Under the pieces are notes generated by a model. The model saw nothing but the letters and a program-made list of their open reading frames with translations, was not told the DNA's origin and did no database searches. A DNA stretch of 18,228 nt from Armatimonadota bacterium (lineage in GTDB: Bacteria > Armatimonadota > Fimbriimonadia > Fimbriimonadales > ATM1): assembly GCA_003695835.1 (NCBI GenBank), contig RFHN01000092.1, forward strand, positions 1-18,228. The letters are read 5' to 3'. The first letter of the stretch is position 1; each line of letters begins with the position of its first letter. Both the position numbers and the translations under genes were made by a program. Below are positions 1-6,780 of the stretch, one piece after another.

Positions 1-1223
1 GGAACGGGCTTCCCATCGGCAAAGCGGCAGGCGAGCGTCAGGGTTCCCTCGACCGGAACCGACGTTGCGGGTGCGACGATTGTGAAAGGCAGTACGGGAT
101 CAATCGGGTGGGGCGCGAAGAGCGCCAGCGCGTTCGCGACCGGCCGTTCCGTTCCATCGCTCGGGTAATTGACGATGCCTCCGCCGACCCAGAGCGCCGA
201 ACTACCGCCCCCATCCAGATTGATCGCTCGCGTGCAGCCCTTGGCGATCATCAGATTGGCCAGCTCTTCGAGGGTTACGCCAGCGGAGAGGGGGCTGCGA
301 CCGTCCACGACTACCAACACGATCTCACCGTCCTGCGTGGTTCCCAGCGCGCTTCGAGGGTGCTTGCGTCCGACCAGGTCGTTTTGAAAACGCTCCGCCG
401 CTGCCTGTACGTTGGGTTTCCCCTCTCTTACGAGCAGCGGCCCGCCGCCGAGCGCGTGGGTGATTGCCGACCAGTTGATGGATCCGCTCAGCTTGAGCTC
501 GATGCGCCAAGTTTCACCCTGCTTGAAGAATCGCAATATCCTGGGCGCGGCTTTCCCCGCCCCCAGAAGGTACCAGCGGTCTTTCGGAAGTTCGGCGGAC
601 TGCAAATCGGGTTGGATGAACAGGGTGTGCGCCTCGGTCACGCCGATCCTCAGCTCAGGCGAAGTCGGTTCGAGGACGGCGGCGTGCCCCGGGAACTTCG
701 TGTATAGGCTGCCGGAGTCCGGCGTGTAGAGAACGATTTCCCCGTCCTTTGCGGCGCGGTTAACTCCATCAATCACAAGGCGGGAGCCGTCAGGCCGAAC
801 GACCGCAGCCTCCCACTTGGGGTTGTCGAAGAGGATGGTGGACTCTGCCCACGCTGCCACGGCGCGATCCCAGAGAGGCTCGCTAATGAATCGGCCGTCC
901 CGGATCATGAGGCCGAGCGGGTCACCATCGTTGCCAAAGAAATCTGCGTTAATCGCAACGGCCGCGCCCGTCCGCCTCGCGATGGAGCTCACCGTCTCCC
1001 TGGAGACGCTGCCATTCGTGACGAGCACTCGGTCCTTGGCCAGCACAGCCTCCATGTCGAATCCGTTCTCCGGCGCTCGAAACCGTACAGTGTGCACGAC
1101 GAGCGGCGGAGAGGCAAAGATCTCTTGGACGTATCGGATGCCCGGCAAAGGCTCCTTGACAAACTCCTGTTTGAAGAGAGCCGTCCCAAGGAGGCTCGCA
1201 GCAGCTGCCGCCGCAACGATCAT
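1..1223 (-). CDS. Phosphodiester glycosidase family (NAGPA domain) protein, C-terminal end beyond window
   Basis: I translated this frame by hand; it is open to the window edge, giving 407 residues without a stop. Hallmarks of the NAGPA/phosphodiester glycosidase family are INADFFG (residues 91-97), HALGGGPLLV (256-265), HPRSALG (288-294), VVDGRSPLSAGVT (305-317) and INLDGGGSSAL (334-344), followed by NYPSDG and RPVANALALF (360-369). The family founder is the mammalian uncovering enzyme, which cleaves an N-acetylglucosamine phosphodiester; bacterial substrates are mostly unknown. The first 16 residues are hydrophobic and Ala-rich, so export is possible, but there is no basic n-region. After residue 370 a beta-rich segment begins that may be an Ig-like domain. 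The ATG overlaps the stop of the upstream LD-carboxypeptidase as ATGA, and a GGAGGA site lies 9 bases before it, fixing this start. The position after SEDS and LD-carboxypeptidase suggests a cell-envelope role (inference). Confidence 0.88.
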   Translation of the reverse strand, partial: MIVAAAAAASLLGTALFKQEFVKEPLPGIRYVQEIFASPPLVVHTVRFRAPENGFDMEAVLAKDRVLVTNGSVSRETVSSIARRTGAAVAINADFFGNDGDPLGLMIRDGRFISEPLWDRAVAAWAESTILFDNPKWEAAVVRPDGSRLVIDGVNRAAKDGEIVLYTPDSGSLYTKFPGHAAVLEPTSPELRIGVTEAHTLFIQPDLQSAELPKDRWYLLGAGKAAPRILRFFKQGETWRIELKLSGSINWSAITHALGGGPLLVREGKPNVQAAAERFQNDLVGRKHPRSALGTTQDGEIVLVVVDGRSPLSAGVTLEELANLMIAKGCTRAINLDGGGSSALWVGGGIVNYPSDGTERPVANALALFAPHPIDPVLPFTIVAPATSVPVEGTLTLACRFADGKPV

Positions 1224-2146
1224 TCGAGATGATCCTCCAACGCTTCCAACCGACCCGCAGAGGCGTCGAGCCGGTACCGAATGCCAAGAGGCAGTGTCGC
1301 CATCGCCTTCGCATGACCGGCGGGGAAATCCAGGATCGCCGGTACGCCCAGTCCGCTGAGGCGCTCCTGCACGATCTCCCTCCACGGAGGCCCGCCGATG
1401 CCTTTGTCTCTTCGTTCGTCGGTTCGAGTCATTTCGCCTACCACGATTCCCGCTACCTTCTGTAGGACGCCCGCATTCCGCAAATGTGTCAGCATCGCAT
1501 CTACGCGATGCGGCGGCTCGTCCACGTCCTCCAACAGTAGGATCGCGCCCTCGAGGTCGGGCATGACGTTCGTTCCGATTGCGTCACACAGAAGGACGAG
1601 ACATCCGCCCAGCAGTCTGCCCTCGGCAACCCCTCCCGTGATGGTTTGGGGCTTCGGAGCGCCGGCAGGCAGGGACCATCGCGGTTCGGTCAACGTCCGG
1701 AGGAAGTTCTCCACCACCCATGCGGGTCTTTCCACGCTGAAGGTGATGGGCATCGGCCCATGAATCGTAACGAGGCCGCACCGGTTGAACCCGAGGTGTA
1801 AAGTAGTGATGTCCGAGAAGCCTACGAACAGCTTCGGGCTGCGACTCATCGCCTCCAAGTCCAGGTACGGAAGAAGCCTCGCGGAACCGTAGCCGCCGCG
1901 GCTGCAGATTACCGCGCGGACGCTCTCATCGTTCCAGGCCGCAACGAGGTCTGCGGCGCGGTCCCGGTCGAGTCCCGCCAGGTGGTCTCTCGCGTCGAGC
2001 AGATGTTCGCCGAACACGATTTGAACGCCAATCCGTTCCAAGACGCGGAGCCCGTTTTGCAGGGACTCCATCGAAATGGGACTGGCTGGCGAAACGATCG
2101 CCACGCGGTCCCCTTCGCGCAGTCTTGGGGGCAGGCGGATTTCCAT
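1220..2146 (-). CDS. Peptidase S66 LD-carboxypeptidase (LdcA/MccF-like)
   Basis: 308 residues, the usual size of S66 serine peptidases, which remove the terminal D-alanine from muropeptide tetrapeptides during peptidoglycan recycling (LdcA) or cleave microcin C-like amide bonds (MccF). Visible motifs are GDRVAIVSPASP (12-23), SRGGYGSARLLPYLD (82-96), LFVGFSDITTLHLG (106-119), ILLLEDVDEPPHRVD (202-216) and FPAGHAKAMATLPLG (274-288). By family knowledge the Ser-Glu-His triad is probably Ser111 in GFSD, Glu206 and His278, and all are present. There is no signal peptide, so a cytoplasmic recycling role is likely. An upstream-extended frame exists, but the ATG at 2146 is favoured by AAGGAGG seven bases before it and by the N-terminus matching the family. 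The start overlaps the SEDS stop by one base (TGATG), and the stop overlaps the next gene as ATGA. LdcA is the better guess than MccF because of the cell-wall neighbours. Confidence 0.93.
   Translation of the reverse strand: MEIRLPPRLREGDRVAIVSPASPISMESLQNGLRVLERIGVQIVFGEHLLDARDHLAGLDRDRAADLVAAWNDESVRAVICSRGGYGSARLLPYLDLEAMSRSPKLFVGFSDITTLHLGFNRCGLVTIHGPMPITFSVERPAWVVENFLRTLTEPRWSLPAGAPKPQTITGGVAEGRLLGGCLVLLCDAIGTNVMPDLEGAILLLEDVDEPPHRVDAMLTHLRNAGVLQKVAGIVVGEMTRTDERRDKGIGGPPWREIVQERLSGLGVPAILDFPAGHAKAMATLPLGIRYRLDASAGRLEALEDHLE
1233..1238 (-). promoter_or_regulatory. Shine-Dalgarno site for the phosphodiester glycosidase gene
   Basis: On the minus strand this reads GGAGGA, nine bases before the ATG at 1223. 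It lies inside the end of the LD-carboxypeptidase gene and supports translation starting at the ATGA overlap. Confidence 0.6.
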
Positions 2147-3240
2147 CAGAAGACCTCCTTGCGTTGTCGCTGTCGCAGGTTCAGCAAGGTACCCACCATC
2201 ATCATATTCACCACCATCGCAGTGCCGCCATAGCTCACGAACGGGAGTGGCACGCCGGTCACGGGAAACAGTCCGACGACGACGAACAGGTTGACAAGAG
2301 TGTTGTACGCAAAGATGGAAAAGATTCCAGCGGCAATGTTCCGATAGAATCGGGTCGGAGAGTCCACGACCACCAGCCACACCCGATACAAAAAGAACGC
2401 GAAAGCCCCTACGACGATCGCGCTGCCGACAAATCCCACCTCTTCGGCGATGACGGCGAAGATGAAGTCGGTCGTGGCAACGGGAACAAAACGCGCCTCC
2501 TTGAGTTCTCCGCGCCCGAATCCTTGGCCAATCAGTTCTCCCGACCCGACGCTGATGATCGCTCGTTGCGTGTGGAAACCCATGTTTCCACTGACGTAGT
2601 CAATCCACCGCTTTGCTTGGTAGGGCTTGATGATGCCTGCCTTGTAAGCGACGATGGTGAGTGGGGCAAGCAGCGCGAGAAGAACGAGAATGTAACGCAG
2701 CCGCTGGCCACTCACCAGAGACATCGCCATCCAAACGACAAAGAAGGTCAGCGATCCGCTTAGGTTGGGCTGAAGCACGACGAGCGCCATCAGAGGCAAG
2801 ACGTGGAGCAGAGAGGTGAGGAATCCATAGGGCGTTGCCAGATTCTCCTTGCTCCGCGCCAACACGCCTGCAAGAGTGAAGACCATGAGAAACAGCGCCA
2901 CGTCGCTCGCTTGCAAGTCAAACGGTCCGAGGTCGATCCTGCGCACCGCGCCCTCTTCCGCCTTCCCCGCAACAAGGACCAACACGAGCAGCGCGACGGC
3001 CAACAAATAAACCAAGCGCCGGTATCGAGCGAACGCCCTGAGGTCAACGCGGAGGAAGAAGAAGAAAAAGGGGAGGGAAGCGCCAAGGGCGATCCACTGC
3101 CTCTTGAACTCTGGATGCCCGGGACGGATCGCGCTGGCGCTCCAGAGCGCGAGCATCCCGATCACCATGAGGATCGCCACGGATGCGAGAAGCCACCCGT
3201 CCTGGACCCATGGCGAATTCCTGCGAACGGCCGTCGTCAT
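2146..3240 (-). CDS. SEDS-family peptidoglycan glycosyltransferase (RodA/FtsW/SpoVE)
   Basis: 364-residue polytopic membrane protein with about ten hydrophobic segments. SEDS proteins polymerise lipid II into glycan strands, normally with a class B penicillin-binding protein. Family marks are the TDFIFAVIAEEVGFVG segment (257-272, with Asp258 the likely catalytic aspartate), GSGELIGQGFGRG (232-244) and the C-terminal signature GLFPVTGVPLPFVSYGG (323-339). Two normally conserved spots differ: LQPN at 156-159 where LQPD is usual, and QASD at 110-113 where QPSE is usual. RodA and FtsW cannot be told apart from the sequence, and no penicillin-binding protein is in the window. I chose the ATG at 3240 because it overlaps the RNase HIII stop as ATGA and leaves a short cytoplasmic tail before the first membrane helix; a longer frame would start inside the RNase gene. 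No strong ribosome site is visible, so translation is probably coupled. Confidence 0.92.
   Translation of the reverse strand: MTTAVRRNSPWVQDGWLLASVAILMVIGMLALWSASAIRPGHPEFKRQWIALGASLPFFFFFLRVDLRAFARYRRLVYLLAVALLVLVLVAGKAEEGAVRRIDLGPFDLQASDVALFLMVFTLAGVLARSKENLATPYGFLTSLLHVLPLMALVVLQPNLSGSLTFFVVWMAMSLVSGQRLRYILVLLALLAPLTIVAYKAGIIKPYQAKRWIDYVSGNMGFHTQRAIISVGSGELIGQGFGRGELKEARFVPVATTDFIFAVIAEEVGFVGSAIVVGAFAFFLYRVWLVVVDSPTRFYRNIAAGIFSIFAYNTLVNLFVVVGLFPVTGVPLPFVSYGGTAMVVNMMMVGTLLNLRQRQRKEVF
2154..2160 (-). promoter_or_regulatory. Strong Shine-Dalgarno site deciding the LD-carboxypeptidase start
   Basis: The minus strand reads AAGGAGG, seven bases upstream of the ATG at 2146. It lies within the last codons of the SEDS gene and argues against the longer upstream reading of the same frame. 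Confidence 0.7.
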
Positions 3241-3890
3241 GACAGTGAGACAACGCTTTCCGTCGTCCGGAAGTGAAGCTTGGCGACGTTCTCGAGTTTG
3301 CTCTCGCCGTGCTTCGCAACAAACCTCTTCGCCGCGGCGACGACGCCAGGACCGGCACCCTTCGGCAGCTCGACGCCCCATTCTTCGGAGAGGTCTTTGA
3401 GCTGATAGAGGAACTTTGCCCGCGCCAAGACCGAAGCGGCGGCGACGCAGAGTTCCTTCTCGGCGCGCACCTGAGAGAGGAAACGCAGCTTCTTACCGAG
3501 CGTTCCGAGCTGGTCCTCGACGGTGGTGCTCTTGGCGAACTGGTCGCTGATGGCGACGATACTCCCCGCTTCGGGCAGCTCGTTGCCGTGCTGTTCCAAC
3601 AGGCTTTCGATGGCGCGCGCATGCGTCCAGGCGAGCAGGCGATTCAGGTTCCTTATTTTGCCGTACAGTTCGTTATATTTCTTCGGCTTGAGTAGCACGA
3701 CGGCGTGGGGACACGTATGCCGGATGATCCGGTCGAGCCGGAAGCATTCCCGATCCCCGATCTTCTTCGATTCCCGAACCTCTTCCAGCTCCGCCCAGTG
3801 CTCCGGACCGACGTAGCAAGCTGCGGTAACCAGCGGGCCAAAGTAATCGCCCTTGCCGCTTTCGTCAATCCCGATGCATGCGTCGCTCAT
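3237..3890 (-). CDS. rnhC: Ribonuclease HIII, short form lacking the usual N-terminal domain
   Basis: 217 residues. Type 2 RNase H enzymes cleave the RNA strand of RNA-DNA hybrids. The opening GIDESGKGDYFGPLV (7-21) is the RNase HIII form of the active-site motif (RNase HII has DEAGRG). The expected DEDE catalytic set is visible as Asp9, Glu10, Asp116 (SDQF) and Glu144 (RAEKELCVAAASVLAR, 142-157). Classical RNase HIII is near 300 residues with an N-terminal TBP-like substrate-binding domain of roughly 80 residues; here the catalytic motif begins at residue 7, so that domain is absent. The frame remains open only 18 codons further upstream, too little for it. It is the first gene of the minus-strand operon. 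A TATCCT hexamer eight bases before the ATG suggests a leaderless transcript. The stop overlaps the SEDS start as ATGA. Confidence 0.9.
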   Translation of the reverse strand: MSDACIGIDESGKGDYFGPLVTAACYVGPEHWAELEEVRESKKIGDRECFRLDRIIRHTCPHAVVLLKPKKYNELYGKIRNLNRLLAWTHARAIESLLEQHGNELPEAGSIVAISDQFAKSTTVEDQLGTLGKKLRFLSQVRAEKELCVAAASVLARAKFLYQLKDLSEEWGVELPKGAGPGVVAAAKRFVAKHGESKLENVAKLHFRTTESVVSLS

Positions 3891-3898
3891 TTCGCGTG

Positions 3899-3904
3899 AG
3901 GATA
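3899..3904 (-). promoter_or_regulatory. Putative -10 element for the rnhC operon
   Basis: On the minus strand this is TATCCT preceded by G, ending eight bases before the rnhC ATG. No purine-rich ribosome site lies between, so the transcript may start at or next to the ATG. The -35 region has no obvious TTGACA. Confidence 0.45.
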
Positions 3905-3930
3905 CCGCTTGGCGAGTGGAGGACTGGTGG

Positions 3931-3936
3931 TATATT
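3931..3936 (+). promoter_or_regulatory. Putative extended -10 element for the small membrane protein gene
   Basis: TATATT preceded by TGG (positions 3928-3930) forms an extended -10, ten bases before the ATG at 3947. It is divergent from the rnhC promoter inside a 56-base intergenic gap. Confidence 0.45.
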
Positions 3937-3946
3937 TCGCCCACCG

Positions 3947-4396
3947 ATGAGCACGCGATCCAAGCTAATCCTTCTCGTCCTCGCCGGCGGCTTTCTGACG
4001 ATGGCGGTCGAAGTTCGGTACTTGCACCGCAACGTGCTCCAAGAAGAGTGGCAGGCCATCCTTCCGCTGATCTTCTGCCCCCTGGCGGCGCTGGCTTGCG
4101 GCTTGGCCCTTTTCGGCACGCAAGTGGCGCGATACTTTTGTGCGGCAGTGATGGCTCTGGGCGCGGTCGTTGGCCTGTTTGGCGTTCTGCTGCACAGTGA
4201 AGGGGAGGTGGAGCCTTTCCAGCGACTTCTCACGGCCTCGATCGTTGCGAAGGCAAACGGAGGCGACGATCGCGATCGGCGAGAGGGCGAAGAAGAAGGG
4301 CCGCCCGTTCTGGCTCCGATGTCGCTCACCGGCCTCTCGGTGATTGGTCTTCTCGTCGCTCTTCCCGGCGGTCGAAAGAATCAAAATACAATATAG
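3947..4396 (+). CDS. Small membrane protein of unknown function (149 aa)
   Basis: I do not recognise a family. The protein shows hydrophobic stretches at about residues 7-22, 38-58, 63-83 and 122-140, with a charged, Gly- and Glu-rich loop at 102-119, so three or four membrane helices are likely. The ATG at 3947 is chosen over an upstream in-frame ATG at 3878, which would lie inside the divergent rnhC gene. A TATATT hexamer sits ten bases upstream and no Shine-Dalgarno is seen. It ends 42 bases before the CLC gene, so the two might be co-transcribed, although the CLC gene has its own candidate -10. The only support for it being coding is the open frame, the membrane-protein composition and the intergenic position. 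Confidence 0.7.
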   Translation: MSTRSKLILLVLAGGFLTMAVEVRYLHRNVLQEEWQAILPLIFCPLAALACGLALFGTQVARYFCAAVMALGAVVGLFGVLLHSEGEVEPFQRLLTASIVAKANGGDDRDRREGEEEGPPVLAPMSLTGLSVIGLLVALPGGRKNQNTI

Positions 4397-4424
4397 TTCC
4401 CGTCTGCCGCGCTCTCCGATTGGG

Positions 4425-4430
4425 TACCCT
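4425..4430 (+). promoter_or_regulatory. Putative -10 element for the CLC antiporter gene
   Basis: TACCCT preceded by G, eight bases before the chosen ATG at 4439. It fits the TANNNT pattern seen before several other first genes here, but on its own it is weak. Confidence 0.3.
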
Positions 4431-4438
4431 TGCCGCTG

Positions 4439-6055
4439 ATGACCCAGGAAGGGTCTGGTCCTTCGCCGAATCCTGAAGAAGCCGTCGAGCGCGCGCTCCA
4501 CCGCGAAAGAGAGCGGCGCCGCCAAAGCTTGCTGGTCGCCAGGCGCCGCGACCTTTTTCTCCGAGCGGCGCTGGTGGGTGTGGTGGCCGGGCTGGTTGGG
4601 GTCCTGTTCCAATGGAGCTTGTTCGGCGCCGAGTCGTTCGCGCGGTGGCTTCGAGAACTTCTGTCCAGTTGGGGCTTCCTCGGGGCCGTTTCCCTGGCTG
4701 GAGTCGGCGCTTGCGCGGGCGGCGCTTCGGCTTGGATGACAAGGCGATACAACCCTGCGGCTGCGGGCAGTGGCATCCCGAACCTCAAAGCGGTTCTTCT
4801 GCAGCTGCGGCCGATTAAGTGGAAGTCGCTCTTGCCGGTGAAGTTCTTCGGAGGGGTGTTGGCGATCGGGGGTGGCATGAGTCTCGGACGGGAGGGGCCG
4901 ACCGTCCAGATGGGCGGCGCGGTCGGCGCCATGCTGGCGGATCTGCTTCGGGCGCCGAAACGCGGCAGGCGGCAGCTGATCGCCTCCGGCGCCGGCGCAG
5001 GATTGGCAGCCGCGTTCAACGCTCCCTTGGCGGGATTCGTCTTCGTTCTGGAAGAGCTGCAGCGCGAGATGTCCGCCCTCACCTACGGCATGGCGTTGAC
5101 GGCAGCCGTGGCTGGAGACATCGTCGTGCGATACCTCGTCGGCCAGTTGCCCTCGTTCAGCATCAAGAACTATCCGACGCCTCCGCTGACTGCGCTCCCC
5201 GCCTACGTGCTCGTCGGAGTGCTGTGCGGTCTGGTGGCGGTGCTGTTCAATCACATGATCGTAAATGGGCGATCCTGGCTCACGAGCTTTCGGGTGCCGG
5301 GCGAGTGGTTGCCTTGGATCGTTGGCGGCATAGCGGGGCTCGTTCTTTGGTTTTTGCCGGATGCAGCCGGCGGCGGACACTTCACAGCCGAGAGGATTCT
5401 TCGCGGTGAAGTCAATGGGGTCGGGCTGATCCTCGCTATCTTCGTCGTCAAGTTTCTGCTTACCGGACTGTCCTACGCCGCGGGCGTGCCCGGCGGCATC
5501 TTCGCGCCGATGCTCGTCCTCGGATCCCTGATCGGTTTGGCAGTCGGCAAGTTGTCAGGGTTGGCTTTTCCCCTGTTGGGAACCGTGCCGGCGGCGTTCG
5601 CGGTCGTCGGCATGGCCGCATTCTTCGCTGGGTCGGTACGCGCCCCGCTGACCGGCATCGTACTCATCCTTGAGATGACGCAGAACTACGAGCAACTGCT
5701 CCCTCTACTCTTGGCTTCCTTGATCGCGTATTTCATCGCGGACACGATGTCCAAACCGGTGTATGACGCTTTGCTCGAAAAGGAATTGAACACCAGCGGC
5801 ATCGTCGTCGAAGAGTCCGACCCTGTGCTGTTCCATGTGGCGGTTGAAGTCGGCTCGCGAATGGATGGGAGCAAGGTGAAGGAACTCGGGTTGCCGCAGG
5901 GCGTCCTTCTTGTCAGCATCCGACGGCATGGCCAAGAGATCATCCCGAAAGGCGACACGCGCATCCTCGCAGGCGACGAGGTCGCCTTCATCGCCGCAGG
6001 CAGCAAGCTTGAAGAAGTGCAGACCGTCCGCGAGGCCGCTACCGCCGAGGGTTAG
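4439..6055 (+). CDS. CLC-family chloride/proton antiporter with C-terminal TrkA-C-like domain
   Basis: 538 residues from the ATG at 4439; an in-frame TTG nine bases earlier is an alternative. The family selectivity motifs are all present: GSGIP (110-114), GREGP (150-154, gating Glu152), GIFAP (353-357) and a tyrosine in TQNYEQ (Tyr417). LEELQRE at 204-210 gives a glutamate (Glu206) at the place of the proton glutamate of the E. coli exchanger, so a chloride/proton exchanger rather than a passive channel is expected. After the membrane domain (to about 440) comes a soluble tail (about 460-530) whose segment VLLVSIRRHGQEIIPKGDTR and GDEVAFIAAG resemble the TrkA-C/RCK-C fold, a regulatory ligand-binding module in some bacterial CLCs. 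Likely roles are acid resistance or ion balance. It is followed 38 bases later by ftsE, which has a separate candidate promoter. Confidence 0.95.
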   Translation: MTQEGSGPSPNPEEAVERALHRERERRRQSLLVARRRDLFLRAALVGVVAGLVGVLFQWSLFGAESFARWLRELLSSWGFLGAVSLAGVGACAGGASAWMTRRYNPAAAGSGIPNLKAVLLQLRPIKWKSLLPVKFFGGVLAIGGGMSLGREGPTVQMGGAVGAMLADLLRAPKRGRRQLIASGAGAGLAAAFNAPLAGFVFVLEELQREMSALTYGMALTAAVAGDIVVRYLVGQLPSFSIKNYPTPPLTALPAYVLVGVLCGLVAVLFNHMIVNGRSWLTSFRVPGEWLPWIVGGIAGLVLWFLPDAAGGGHFTAERILRGEVNGVGLILAIFVVKFLLTGLSYAAGVPGGIFAPMLVLGSLIGLAVGKLSGLAFPLLGTVPAAFAVVGMAAFFAGSVRAPLTGIVLILEMTQNYEQLLPLLLASLIAYFIADTMSKPVYDALLEKELNTSGIVVEESDPVLFHVAVEVGSRMDGSKVKELGLPQGVLLVSIRRHGQEIIPKGDTRILAGDEVAFIAAGSKLEEVQTVREAATAEG

Positions 6056-6078
6056 GGTGTCGTCGCGCCCCAGGCGGT

Positions 6079-6084
6079 CATAAT
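6079..6084 (+). promoter_or_regulatory. Putative -10 element for the ftsEX operon
   Basis: CATAAT, one base off the TATAAT consensus, nine bases before the ftsE GTG and in the 38-base gap after the CLC gene. No ribosome site lies between it and the GTG. Confidence 0.4.
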
Positions 6085-6093
6085 GCGCGGCAG

Positions 6094-6780
6094 GTGGTCG
6101 AGTTTGAAGATGTCTCCGTCGAGTATCCCGGCGGTGTCCTTGCCCTGAGCGAAGTAAACCTCACGATTCAGAGAGGCGAGTTCGTCTTCCTGCTCGGGCA
6201 AACCGGCTCCGGCAAATCCACTCTCCTCAAGCTGCTCATTCGCGAGCTCAAACCCACTCGCGGGAGGGTGATGATCCAAGGGAGGGATTTGTCTACGATT
6301 CCGGAGAAATCTGTACCGTTCTTCCGCCGCAAGATCGGCTTCGTCCCTCAGGATATCGGCCTTCTTCCGAACAAGAAGGTTTGGGAAAACCTCGCGTACG
6401 CCATGCGGGCGGCTGGGCATAGCCGGTACGAAGTCCGCAAACGGGTACCCGAATTCCTGGAACGGCTCAACCTTCTGCATCGGAGCAGCGCCTTCCCAAG
6501 AGCGCTTTCCGGTGGTGAACAACAGCGCGTCGCCATTGCCCGCGCCCTCATCAACAATCCAGTGCTACTTTTGGCGGATGAACCGACCGGCCACCTCGAC
6601 CCGGAAACCAGCCGCGGCATTCTCGCCGTCTTGGAGGACATCAACACACGCGGGACGACCGTGCTCATGGCCACCCACGACCTTCCGATCGTGCAGCAAT
6701 CAGCCAAACGGGTGATTCGATTAGAACGAGGTACGGTCGTCAGCGATACGATCGGACTGCCGGAGGAAGCCGATGCTTGA
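6094..6780 (+). CDS. ftsE: Cell division ATP-binding protein FtsE
   Basis: 228 residues, the normal FtsE length. It is the ATPase of the FtsEX complex, which is recruited to the division ring and uses ATP turnover to switch on a murein hydrolase across the membrane through FtsX. ABC motifs are complete: Walker A GQTGSGKST (35-43), Q-loop Gln86 (FVPQD), signature LSGGEQQR (138-145), Walker B LLLADEP (158-164) and switch His195. The segment DIGLLPNKKVWENLAYAM is characteristic of FtsE as against other exporter ATPases. The start is GTG at 6094, giving MVEFEDVS, which matches FtsE N-termini; the nearby ATG at 6083 is out of frame. The end overlaps ftsX by eight bases. Confidence 0.95.
   Translation: MVEFEDVSVEYPGGVLALSEVNLTIQRGEFVFLLGQTGSGKSTLLKLLIRELKPTRGRVMIQGRDLSTIPEKSVPFFRRKIGFVPQDIGLLPNKKVWENLAYAMRAAGHSRYEVRKRVPEFLERLNLLHRSSAFPRALSGGEQQRVAIARALINNPVLLLADEPTGHLDPETSRGILAVLEDINTRGTTVLMATHDLPIVQQSAKRVIRLERGTVVSDTIGLPEEADA
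6762..6767 (+). promoter_or_regulatory. Shine-Dalgarno site for ftsX
   Basis: GGAGGA inside the last codons of ftsE. The GGAGG core ends six bases before the ftsX ATG at 6773, which fixes the start within the eight-base overlap. Confidence 0.7.

Noticed and set aside
108..707. Open frame of 199 codons on the plus strand
   Set aside because: It is the shadow of the phosphodiester glycosidase, whose minus-strand frame is open from 1223 to the window edge and contains the family motifs.
2147..2380. 78-codon upstream extension of the LD-carboxypeptidase
   Set aside because: It lies inside the SEDS gene, does not resemble the family, and the ATG at 2146 has an AAGGAGG site.
3965..5380. Long open frame of 471 codons on the minus strand
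   Set aside because: It lies opposite the small membrane protein and the clearly real CLC gene; its composition (Arg, Pro, Gln, His-rich) is that of a GC-rich antisense shadow.
6050..6060. GGGTTAGGGT resembling a telomere-type repeat
   Set aside because: It is a single copy spanning the CLC stop codon, not an array.
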